From: an uncultured Caryophanales bacterium
GTDB taxonomy: Bacteria > Bacillota_I > Bacilli_A > RF39 > UBA660
DNA: 42,133 bases
NCBI GenBank assembly: GCA_947564265.1
Contig: CANOBK010000013.1
Span: forward strand, 1-42,133
Direction: 5' to 3'
Below the pieces are notes generated by a model. The model was not told the origin of the DNA, ran no database searches, and saw only the letters and a list, made by a program, of their open reading frames with translations. Numbering within the stretch: the first letter of the stretch is position 1; each line of letters opens with the position of its first letter. Positions 36,007 to 42,133 of the stretch are shown here, in pieces. Position numbers and translations under genes: made by a program.

Positions 36007-36405
36007 ATGAAGAGAAAAATGAATCGTCTTTTGGTATTTTCAATATTTACGATTGTTGGTTCTATATTCTTTATGAGTACGGTAGATGCAACTATAGTAA
36101 ATATATCAGCAAAAGTTCCCTCATTCCAGCAATATGGATATGTAAGGCAAGCTGAGAAAAGTAAAAACGGTAAGGAGGCAGCTGTAGATCTTTGGGTAAT
36201 GCAAAATGAAGCAGTAACATTTAGTGTCAAATCAGTGGGTGATGGTACATATGGACGGGGTACCACAGTGAAATATGTTGACGTAGCCTATACCATTAAC
36301 TATTCTAAAGAGTATGCAAAAGGAGAGCAAGTTCAGGCGCGTTATAGAAATCACAACTGGACACCTAATTCTGGACAAATGGATGGATACTTTGATTATC
36401 AGTAA
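36007..36405 (+). CDS. Secreted small protein, candidate bacteriocin-like product
   Basis: The 132-aa precursor has a Sec signal peptide: basic start M-K-R-K-M-N-R, hydrophobic core and a V-D-A cleavage site after residue 28. The mature ~104 residues have no cysteine and look beta-rich, with T-Y-G-R-G-T-T-V-K-Y, R-N-H-N-W-T-P-N-S-G and a terminal D-G-Y-F-D-Y-Q. The plan (secreted beta protein, then a dedicated multi-permease ABC transporter) resembles lactococcin-972 and DUF2712-type loci, but I cannot claim family membership. AGGAGG stands six bases before ATG. A perfect 12-bp hairpin follows the stop, which would favour higher levels of this first gene's mRNA. Confidence 0.75.
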   Translation: MKRKMNRLLVFSIFTIVGSIFFMSTVDATIVNISAKVPSFQQYGYVRQAEKSKNGKEAAVDLWVMQNEAVTFSVKSVGDGTYGRGTTVKYVDVAYTINYSKEYAKGEQVQARYRNHNWTPNSGQMDGYFDYQ

Positions 36406-36434
36406 AATATGAGCCCAGTATTTGGGCTCATATT
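36406..36434 (+). terminator. Intercistronic hairpin (partial terminator or mRNA stabiliser)
   Basis: Perfect 12-bp stem (36406-36417 with 36423-36434) and a five-base loop directly after the secreted-protein stop. No T-run follows and the next gene starts at 36453, so read-through or 3' protection is more likely than full termination. Confidence 0.6.
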
Positions 36435-36452
36435 AAATTGAAAGGAAAGAAA

Positions 36453-37262
36453 ATGAAAGAATTAAAATTTAACCTAAAACTTTTAATTTATAGAAAAGAA
36501 TTTTATTTTGCCACTTTCGTTATATTTTTAGTAAATATTATTCAATGTTTTATGGCAGTTCAGTATAGCAGTGGTTTAAATCTATTAGCAGAAAATGGAT
36601 ATTCAGCGGAATACCAAACTATATTATATAACAATATGGTGTCCTTAAATTCTATTATAATTATTGTGTTTCCAATTGTATGTGCGACAATTTTTTCGGA
36701 TTCCTCTTGGTTAGAAGAAAAAAATAAAACATTTAATATTTTATATTCAAGATTAAATATAAAAAAAAATAACCTAATTCGTTATATATTATCGTTTCTT
36801 ATTCCGTTTATAATTTGCTTTCTTGGGTTTATGCTTAATTATGGAATGATGCGTTTAATTTTTCCAAGTGGAACCTTATCAACATTTTATAATGATGTGA
36901 GTTTTTATTTAATTTCTGGTAGTGAATTCTTAGATAATTTAAGACTTGAAAATCCAGTTCATTATATTATTTCAATCATATCTGTTGTTTCACTAGCTAT
37001 AGGACTTCTTTCCAGTCTATCTTACTCCTTCTCAATATTTTTCAAAAAAAGAGTATTAATTTATTTTATACCACTACTTGCAATAATTTCATTAGAACTT
37101 ATTACAGCGGGTTATAATTTTGGAAACATATCATTTCTAAAACTATTACAACCTACATCACATATCTCTATGAGGGAAGTATTAATTATTAGTACAAATA
37201 CAGTTTTAATAGGGTTATCGATAGTATATATTAAAGGAAAACAAAAAAATCATATAATATAA
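36453..37262 (+). CDS. Six-pass ABC-2-like membrane protein
   Basis: The 269-aa protein shows six membrane helices (near 17-38, 66-86, 112-138, 175-200, 208-230, 242-262). After the second helix comes a charged E-E-K-N-K-T-F-N-I-L-Y-S-R segment, like the cytosolic coupling region of ABC-2 permeases. It starts at ATG 36453 with AAGGAA before it (a TTG at 36438 is also open). It lies behind the intercistronic hairpin and probably belongs to the same transporter as the ATPase at 39452. Confidence 0.75.
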   Translation: MKELKFNLKLLIYRKEFYFATFVIFLVNIIQCFMAVQYSSGLNLLAENGYSAEYQTILYNNMVSLNSIIIIVFPIVCATIFSDSSWLEEKNKTFNILYSRLNIKKNNLIRYILSFLIPFIICFLGFMLNYGMMRLIFPSGTLSTFYNDVSFYLISGSEFLDNLRLENPVHYIISIISVVSLAIGLLSSLSYSFSIFFKKRVLIYFIPLLAIISLELITAGYNFGNISFLKLLQPTSHISMREVLIISTNTVLIGLSIVYIKGKQKNHII

Positions 37263-37329
37263 AAGATATTTATGATACTAATAAAATCTTTGCACTAGAC
37301 AAAGAAGGATAGTAGGTGAAGTTAAATTT

Positions 37330-38019
37330 ATGAAAATGCTAATAAGATTTATAATTATGTTTACCATTCTTTTGACCTTATCAATAACTGCCATTATCTA
37401 TGGAAGAATAGAAATAAAACATATCGATTATGAAAATTATATAGAAAATAGTAAATATGCTGTTTCTATTGTTGGTCAGTACCTTTATGAAAATTATCCA
37501 GAGTTAAAAAGCGTTATTATACCAAATAAAATGATAGATTCAATAGATGATCTAGTAAAGAATTCGGAGGCTGTACTTGTTATTGAGGTAAAAGAAAATC
37601 CAATTATTCACGGAAGTGGTATTCTTAATAACTGTATTATAAAAAAAATAATTAAAGGAGAAAATTTAAAATTAAATGAAATAATTCAAGTATATGACCT
37701 AACGGCACACACACAAGCTGATGTAACTTTATACATAGATAACACTACACCATTAAAAAAGAATGAACCATATTTAGTTTTTTTAAACAAGGCGCCACGA
37801 CCGTCTATTAAAGGAACATATGTATTTTCTAACGCAGAATTCGGTCATATTCGATTAAATGGCAAAAAAAATTATTTAAAAGACTATGAAAATTATTCTA
37901 TAACTATGAAAGATATTCTTCAATATGACTATGTATTTTTGAAAGAAAGTTATAAATCCGAAGATATTGAGAAATATGAAAGAATTGCTGAAGAGGCACT
38001 AAATTTATTAAATAAGTAA
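37330..38019 (+). CDS. Membrane-anchored extracytoplasmic protein
   Basis: A 229-aa protein with one N-terminal hydrophobic segment (about 5-23), which may be a signal anchor, and no lipobox cysteine. The outer part has V-K-N-S-E-A-V-L-V-I-E-V-K-E, K-K-I-I-K-G-E-N-L-K-L, P-L-K-K-N-E-P-Y-L-V-F-L and G-H-I-R-L. This pattern recalls small secreted beta domains of unknown function found in many Firmicutes. Its place between permease genes suggests an accessory to the transporter or an immunity factor. I could not name a family. AGGTGA lies about 10 bases before ATG. Confidence 0.7.
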   Translation: MKMLIRFIIMFTILLTLSITAIIYGRIEIKHIDYENYIENSKYAVSIVGQYLYENYPELKSVIIPNKMIDSIDDLVKNSEAVLVIEVKENPIIHGSGILNNCIIKKIIKGENLKLNEIIQVYDLTAHTQADVTLYIDNTTPLKKNEPYLVFLNKAPRPSIKGTYVFSNAEFGHIRLNGKKNYLKDYENYSITMKDILQYDYVFLKESYKSEDIEKYERIAEEALNLLNK

Positions 38020-38099
38020 AATATACTTTTTACTTAAGAAATAATAAAAATTAACTGAATGATGAAATAATAGAAGAAAAATATAATAGGAGATGTAGT

Positions 38100-38810
38100 A
38101 TGAAAAAATTAAAATTGAATTTCATAAAAAAGATATTCAGCAACTTTACACTTTTTCTTTGCATTCTATTTCCATTATTTTTAGGGTATATCATAGGTAA
38201 TGATATAAATAATGAATTTATGAAATTATATATATCTAAATTTTCTGTAATTCCTATTCGATATTCAATTTTGATCTTTCTTGTTTTTATAGATTATCAA
38301 ATTTTTGCATCACTTAATTATACCAGTATTATCTTTAGAAATAAATCTATGCTTTCCTATTTTATTAATTCAATAGTGAAAAGTTTAAAATATATTATTC
38401 TGTTTTTTATCATGCTAAATACCCCAGTATTTATCATAAATAGTAAACAATTTATCTCTAATTTATCAACAATTTTACTTTTTATTTTAAATGATATTGT
38501 AGTACTAGTTCTACTAATTAGTGTGATTCGATTGATAGACTCTAAAATAAAGAAAAGGATATTATCTAGTTGCTTATTTATCAGTACTTTTACCATTTTA
38601 GACTTTATTTTAGACAATTATAATTTTTATTACTTTGATAATATAGCGTTTAGTTTTAATTATATCTTTACCTTACCCTCAGTTTATGAATCTTATATAT
38701 TTATTCTACTCTTGTTGATTGGACTAATTATATTAATGATTATACTTTCTATAAAATTTATGGAGAAAGGAGATTATATGCTAAATGAAAAAAGCGATGA
38801 AGAAAATTAA
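38100..38810 (+). CDS. Six-pass membrane protein of the ABC cluster
   Basis: A 236-aa very hydrophobic protein with six membrane helices and little loop sequence; rich in Ile, Phe and Leu. It contains F-R-N-K-S-M-L-S-Y-F between helices 2 and 3, similar in place to the coupling segment of bacteriocin-type permeases (DUF2705 group). AGGAGAT precedes ATG. Its last codons overlap the next gene by 26 bases, so the two membrane proteins are probably made together and may form a heterodimer. Confidence 0.75.
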   Translation: MKKLKLNFIKKIFSNFTLFLCILFPLFLGYIIGNDINNEFMKLYISKFSVIPIRYSILIFLVFIDYQIFASLNYTSIIFRNKSMLSYFINSIVKSLKYIILFFIMLNTPVFIINSKQFISNLSTILLFILNDIVVLVLLISVIRLIDSKIKKRILSSCLFISTFTILDFILDNYNFYYFDNIAFSFNYIFTLPSVYESYIFILLLLIGLIILMIILSIKFMEKGDYMLNEKSDEEN

Positions 38811-39462
38811 AATTAAAAGTATTATCTTAATTCTAATTTTAATTGTAGCTGTTTTTGTATTAAAATCTCCTTATATTGATTCATTGTATGAGGGAGAATA
38901 TATTAATTTTATTAGGCAAATATTGTTTAAACAGGGAGATAATCTAATAGCAAATGTATTTTGGTTGTTTCCAATTGTTGGTAGTTTATTTGTAATATCT
39001 AACTATAGTTATAATCAACTAATTAATTTTAATACTAGATACAAAAATAGAAGAATTTATATAAAAAAGGTTTTGTTTCAAACTATTATTTATTCACTAC
39101 TATTCCATGCTTTTTTTGCCATACTTGAAATTGTTGTTTTTTCAAAATCTTATGGAATTCAATTTGGTTTAAAGATTATGAATGTTATTTTACAATACGC
39201 AATAGAGAATACCTTTTTGAGCTTACTAGTAATTTGTATTTCGTTCGTAGTTAAAAAATATATTTATAGTTATACATCGATTTTAACTGTGCTAATAATT
39301 CTATTAAACATTCCAAAATTGTATGGGAGATGGATACCGTTTGTTAGTTTCAATTATGTAAATTCTATTAATATAATTACAGTTACTAGTTGTGTAGTAG
39401 TGACTTTTATAATATATAAACTATATTTACATTGTGATATTGGAGGTAATTATGAAAATTGA
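38785..39462 (+). CDS. Six-pass membrane protein of the ABC cluster (second half of permease pair)
   Basis: A 225-aa protein with a basic N-terminus and six membrane helices. N-T-R-Y-K-N-R-R-I-Y-I-K-K-V lies between helices 2 and 3, a typical cytosolic coupling motif of DUF2705/YydJ-like permeases. It overlaps the preceding gene by 26 bases and the ATPase gene by 11, a tight arrangement supporting one complex. An AAGGAGA site lies 11 bases upstream of the ATG used. Confidence 0.75.
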   Translation: MKKAMKKIKIKSIILILILIVAVFVLKSPYIDSLYEGEYINFIRQILFKQGDNLIANVFWLFPIVGSLFVISNYSYNQLINFNTRYKNRRIYIKKVLFQTIIYSLLFHAFFAILEIVVFSKSYGIQFGLKIMNVILQYAIENTFLSLLVICISFVVKKYIYSYTSILTVLIILLNIPKLYGRWIPFVSFNYVNSINIITVTSCVVVTFIIYKLYLHCDIGGNYEN

Positions 39463-40093
39463 GTTAGTAAATTATAACAAGAAAATAGGAAAAAAGAGGA
39501 TATTATGCGATATTAATTTAAAATTAACTGGTGGAAATGTATATGGTTTTTATGGCAGAAATGGTTCTGGAAAGACAATGCTATTTCGTGCAATATCAAC
39601 TTTAATATATCCAACTTCTGGGGATGTAAAAATAGATGATGTATCAATCATTCATGAGGATTTTGATTTAAGAAATATTGGAATACTATTAGAAAATCCA
39701 GGATTTTATCCATATTTAACTGGATTAGAAAATCTTGAATTATTGTACACAATTAACAATAGGAAAAATGATGAACATATTATTTCTTGGATGAAAAAAA
39801 TAGGCTTAGAAGAATATAAAGATATGAAGTATAAAGAATATTCCTTAGGAATGAAACAAAAACTTAGAATTTTACAAGCAATTATGGAAAATCAACAAAT
39901 TATTCTTTTAGATGAGCCGACAAATGCGCTTGATGAGAAGAGTATATTAATAGTTCGAGATATTATCAAAGAACTAAAGAAGGAAGGCAAACTTATTCTT
40001 TTGGCTAGTCATAATAAAGAAGATTTGAAAATATTGTGTGATAAAATATATAATATTGAGGAAGGCTCTATTGTAGGTGAAATAAAGTTATAA
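39452..40093 (+). CDS. ABC transporter ATP-binding protein with E-loop
   Basis: A 213-aa ATPase with Walker A G-R-N-G-S-G-K-T (35-42), signature S-L-G-M-K-Q (131-136), Walker B I-I-L-L-D-E-P and switch A-S-H-N. At the Q-loop position it has Glu81 (L-L-E-N-P-G), as in LanF/BcrA-type ATPases linked to bacteriocin immunity. The frame is open to GTG 39434, but GGAGG before ATG 39452 sets the start. It energises the three membrane proteins encoded before it. The substrate is probably related to the secreted protein at 36007, by context only. Confidence 0.88.
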   Translation: MKIELVNYNKKIGKKRILCDINLKLTGGNVYGFYGRNGSGKTMLFRAISTLIYPTSGDVKIDDVSIIHEDFDLRNIGILLENPGFYPYLTGLENLELLYTINNRKNDEHIISWMKKIGLEEYKDMKYKEYSLGMKQKLRILQAIMENQQIILLDEPTNALDEKSILIVRDIIKELKKEGKLILLASHNKEDLKILCDKIYNIEEGSIVGEIKL

Positions 40094-40230
40094 GAATAAA
40101 AAATTAATTGATCATAATTGAATATATTTATAGTCTTTTTCGAAATTAATATTAAAAATGAATGTTAATCAGATTCTGAAGTTAAATTTAAAATGTTTAG
40201 TAATTTCATATATGAGTCTAGTATTATACG

Positions 40231-40239
40231 TGATATAAT
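40231..40239 (+). promoter_or_regulatory. Extended -10 promoter before the Nudix gene
   Basis: TGa-TATAAT (TATAAT 40234-40239), 20 bases before ATG; no clear -35. The gap 40094-40230 is AT-rich with nothing else recognised. Confidence 0.45.
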
Positions 40240-40258
40240 AAAAAAGAGGTGTTCAATT

Positions 40259-40858
40259 ATGGAAATAAAAAAAGAAGAAGAACTAAAAGAACTTGCTGAA
40301 AAACTTAAGAAAATGCCTTATTCTGAGTTTGTAGAAATTGTAAAAAATCTAACAGAAGAAGAAATTTTATTAGTTAGTAGAACGATTGGATATCCAGTAT
40401 TTATTCGTCTTTGTATGGGAGAACTTGCTCATACTATTCCTATATTGCAGGATGGTGCAGCTGCCATTATCGTTGATGAGAATGGAAGAATTCTTTTACA
40501 AAGTCGTGCTGATAGAAACAAGTGGGGTCTTCCTGGTGGATGTCAGGAAGCAGGTGAAAGTTTTGAAGAAGTTGTCATTCGTGAAATAAAAGAAGAAACA
40601 AATTTAGATGTAAAAGAGGAAGATTTAGAATTTATATGCACAATCTCTGGAAAATCTAGAAAAAATTCTTATTCAACGGGTGATATTGTCTACAATAATA
40701 CGGCGTTATATTGTATAAGAAGATATTCTGGAGAATTAAAATGGAATAGTGAATCAAAAGAAATGAGATTTTTTGAAGATGACAATTTGCCAGAAAATCA
40801 AAATGATCCAGATTTAATAGAATGCTATAAGACATGGGCTAAAAGTAAGAAAATATAA
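40259..40858 (+). CDS. Nudix hydrolase
   Basis: A 199-aa protein with the Nudix box G-C-Q-E-A-G-E-x7-R-E-I-K-E-E-T (G-x5-E-x7-R-E-U-x-E-E), which cleaves nucleoside-diphosphate-linked substrates. A ~60-residue helical N-terminal extension precedes the Nudix fold. The beta strand after it has W-G-L-P-G-G. ATG 40259 follows an AGAGGTG site; the frame extends 22 codons upstream through the promoter. ASCH gene follows after 27 bases. Substrate unknown. Confidence 0.88.
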   Translation: MEIKKEEELKELAEKLKKMPYSEFVEIVKNLTEEEILLVSRTIGYPVFIRLCMGELAHTIPILQDGAAAIIVDENGRILLQSRADRNKWGLPGGCQEAGESFEEVVIREIKEETNLDVKEEDLEFICTISGKSRKNSYSTGDIVYNNTALYCIRRYSGELKWNSESKEMRFFEDDNLPENQNDPDLIECYKTWAKSKKI

Positions 40859-40885
40859 CTATATATTGGAAAGAAAGAACATAAT

Positions 40886-41281
40886 ATGAAAGTTATAACC
40901 ATAAAACAACCATTTGCTTCTTTAATCGCAGAGGGGTTAAAAGAATATGAATTCAGAACTTGGAAAACGAAATATAGGGGAGAAATCTTAATTCATGCAG
41001 GTAAGGTTATTGATAAAAAAGCAATGAAAAAATTTGAAAAATATAATTTAAATTATCCAAGCGGTTGTATCATTGCGAAAGTTAATTTAACAGATTGTAT
41101 TAAAATTGATGATAAAGCAAGAAAAATGTTAGAAGAAAAAAATCCATTGATTTATTCTAGTATTATAAAACATACAGAGTGGGATGGATATGGCTTTCAA
41201 TTAGAAGATGTCAAAAAAATAGAGCCAATTTATATCAATGGTAAATTAAGTCTCTGGGATTATGATTATAAAGAATCATAA
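40886..41281 (+). CDS. ASCH-domain protein
   Basis: A 131-aa protein with the ASCH fold signature: K-Q-P-F-A-S-L-I-A-E-G-L-K-E-Y-E-F-R-T-W near the start and G-E-I-L-I-H-A-G-K, followed by G-C-I-I-A-K-V. ASCH domains are beta-barrels related to PUA, thought to bind RNA or modified nucleotides. It lies directly after a Nudix gene, so a nucleotide-related job is plausible. Only a weak GGAAAG ribosome site is seen. Confidence 0.85.
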   Translation: MKVITIKQPFASLIAEGLKEYEFRTWKTKYRGEILIHAGKVIDKKAMKKFEKYNLNYPSGCIIAKVNLTDCIKIDDKARKMLEEKNPLIYSSIIKHTEWDGYGFQLEDVKKIEPIYINGKLSLWDYDYKES

Positions 41282-41340
41282 GTGATAGATTGTATAATAG
41301 AAGAACCAATAAGATTTAATTAAAATATTAATGAAATATA

Positions 41341-41375
41341 AAAACTCGATTCCAAAATGGAAATCGAGTTTTTAT
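41341..41375. terminator. Bidirectional terminator between ASCH and collagen-like genes
   Basis: ACTCGATTCC pairs with GGAAATCGAGT (one bulged base), flanked by A-run and T-run, between convergent genes. Confidence 0.85.
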
Positions 41376-41397
41376 TTGTAGATCTAGTTGCCTCGTA

Positions 41398-42133
41398 TTA
41401 GTTTAATTTTTTAACAGAAAGTGTTGCATTTACTCCTGTACCTAAAGTAACCCCAACAGCTAGTAGAGCAGATATAGCCATGTCAATTACGTCACCAGCT
41501 GCTAATGTCACAATTGTGCTACCACTGTAAATAGAACCAACTCCAACGGATAACACCCTTGAAACTTCTGTACTAGGAATGTTCGTACCATTAATTCTTA
41601 CTGCCTGTGTTACTGTGGTTCCAAGTGCTACAGAAACATTACTGAAATAGTTAATTTCATAAGTTCCCGCTTCTGTAACAGTAATGCTATTTGCAGGTGT
41701 ATAAGTTGCATTTAGATTTGGCATTGCCGTTGGAAGTGGAATTTGTGATGGAGTTCCAATCGTAAGGTTTAATGTTTGAGGTGTATCGCTATATTTTCCA
41801 GCATAAGCATCGAGTCCAGCGGCAGGTCCCGTAGGTCCCGTAGGCCCAGTGGCTCCATCTAGTCCAGCAGCACCAGCAATACCTTGAGGCCCAGTAGGTC
41901 CTGTAGGTCCAGTGGGTCCAGTCGCACCGAGTAATCCTTGAGGTCCAGTAGGTCCAGTAGGTCCAGTTGCCCCATCCAGTCCAGCAGCACCAGCAATACC
42001 TTGAGGTCCTGTAGGTCCTGTAGGTCCAACAACAGTACTAGCAGGTCCAGTAGGCCCAGTGGCACCAGTTAATCCTTGAGGCCCAGTAGGTCCAGTCGCA
42101 CCGAGTAATCCTTGAGGTCCGATTGGTCCAGTA
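41398..42133 (-). CDS. BclA-like collagen-repeat surface protein, 5' partial
   Basis: The frame is open from the window edge to TAA at 41398; the C-terminal 244 residues are present. First come Gly-X-Y repeats of the G-P-T-G-P-T and [10 protein letters not shown] type. Then a linker [10 protein letters not shown] and a C-terminal ~130-residue domain with G-T-Y-E-I-N-Y and A-G-D-V-I-D-M-A-I, as in the BclA C-terminal (TNF/C1q-like) domain. Such proteins are trimeric surface filaments, known from Bacillus exosporium but also from non-spore surfaces. An ATG at 41724 falls inside the domain and is not the true start. Signal sequence and full repeat count are outside the window. Confidence 0.88.
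   Translation of the reverse strand, partial: TGPIGPQGLLGATGPTGPQGLTGATGPTGPASTVVGPTGPTGPQGIAGAAGLDGATGPTGPTGPQGLLGATGPTGPTGPTGPQGIAGAAGLDGATGPTGPTGPAAGLDAYAGKYSDTPQTLNLTIGTPSQIPLPTAMPNLNATYTPANSITVTEAGTYEINYFSNVSVALGTTVTQAVRINGTNIPSTEVSRVLSVGVGSIYSGSTIVTLAAGDVIDMAISALLAVGVTLGTGVNATLSVKKLN
41822..42133 (-). repeat. Collagen-coding imperfect tandem repeats
   Basis: GGNCCN-type nine-base Gly-X-Y units. A higher-order block coding [14 protein letters not shown] recurs 117 bp (13 triplets) apart, seen at 41861 and 41978. Copies are imperfect. The array runs past the window end. Confidence 0.85.

Noticed and set aside
41859-42065. 68-aa minus-strand frame rich in Leu and Asp
   Set aside because: It is a shadow of the collagen repeats in another frame.
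41822-42133. CRISPR-like repeated blocks
   Set aside because: The units are nine-base collagen codons in an open frame, without unique spacers.

Overview
This is a chromosomal segment of a low-GC, walled Firmicute. Gene content and order point to Bacilli. Runs such as recU next to a class A penicillin-binding protein, gpsB followed directly by rnpB, rodZ-pgsA-recA with rny close by, and ftsY-ylxM with ffh shortly after are Bacillus-like. Small AT-rich intergenic gaps, many extended -10 promoters and many unknown proteins suggest an uncultured gut-type lineage (RF39 or Erysipelotrichia-like), but this is inference. TGA is used as a stop (glpQ, ylxM and recX, for example), so the code is standard and this is not a Mycoplasma.

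Layout. 1-4.1 kb: tail of an Rpn-type nuclease, then recU-pbp1A on the minus strand behind a shared terminator. 4.1-7.8 kb: glycerophosphodiesterase, gpsB, RNase P RNA, rodZ-like, pgsA and recA. 7.9-15.9 kb: an ABC transporter pair, a 612-aa orphan, RNase Y, and two tandem paralogous surface proteins with Ig-like domains, a cysteine cluster and a WSEW motif. 15.9-17.6 kb: RNase J on the minus strand. 17.7-20.6 kb: an orphan, a putative HhH-type DNA glycosylase and a DHH phosphoesterase. 20.7-27.4 kb: the SRP block (ftsY, ylxM, ffh), interrupted by a HerA-like ATPase and a DUF5684-type membrane protein and followed by an XRE regulator and a CotD-like small protein. 27.5-35.8 kb: rpoZ, recX, pcrA, a nucleotidyltransferase, a lipoprotein, a HipA-like kinase, ligA and an XRE regulator. 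35.9-40.1 kb: an accessory, visibly AT-richer cluster with a secreted 132-aa protein, three six-pass membrane proteins, a membrane-anchored extracytoplasmic protein and an ABC ATPase. 40.2-42.1 kb: Nudix and ASCH proteins, then the C-terminal part of a BclA-like collagen-repeat surface protein on the minus strand.

How it fits together. Most of the window is housekeeping: cell wall, RNA decay (RNases Y, J and P, DHH nuclease), protein targeting, and DNA repair (RecA, RecU, RecX, PcrA, LigA). The best candidate for an undescribed system is 35.9-40.1 kb. It has a strong promoter, a long 5' leader hairpin, a secreted cysteine-free protein, a perfect 12-bp hairpin after that first gene, and then a multi-permease ABC transporter whose ATPase has Glu where the Q-loop Gln normally sits, as in LanF-type bacteriocin immunity ATPases. 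I read it as a possible secreted antimicrobial or signal with a dedicated export or immunity transporter. No homology search was possible.
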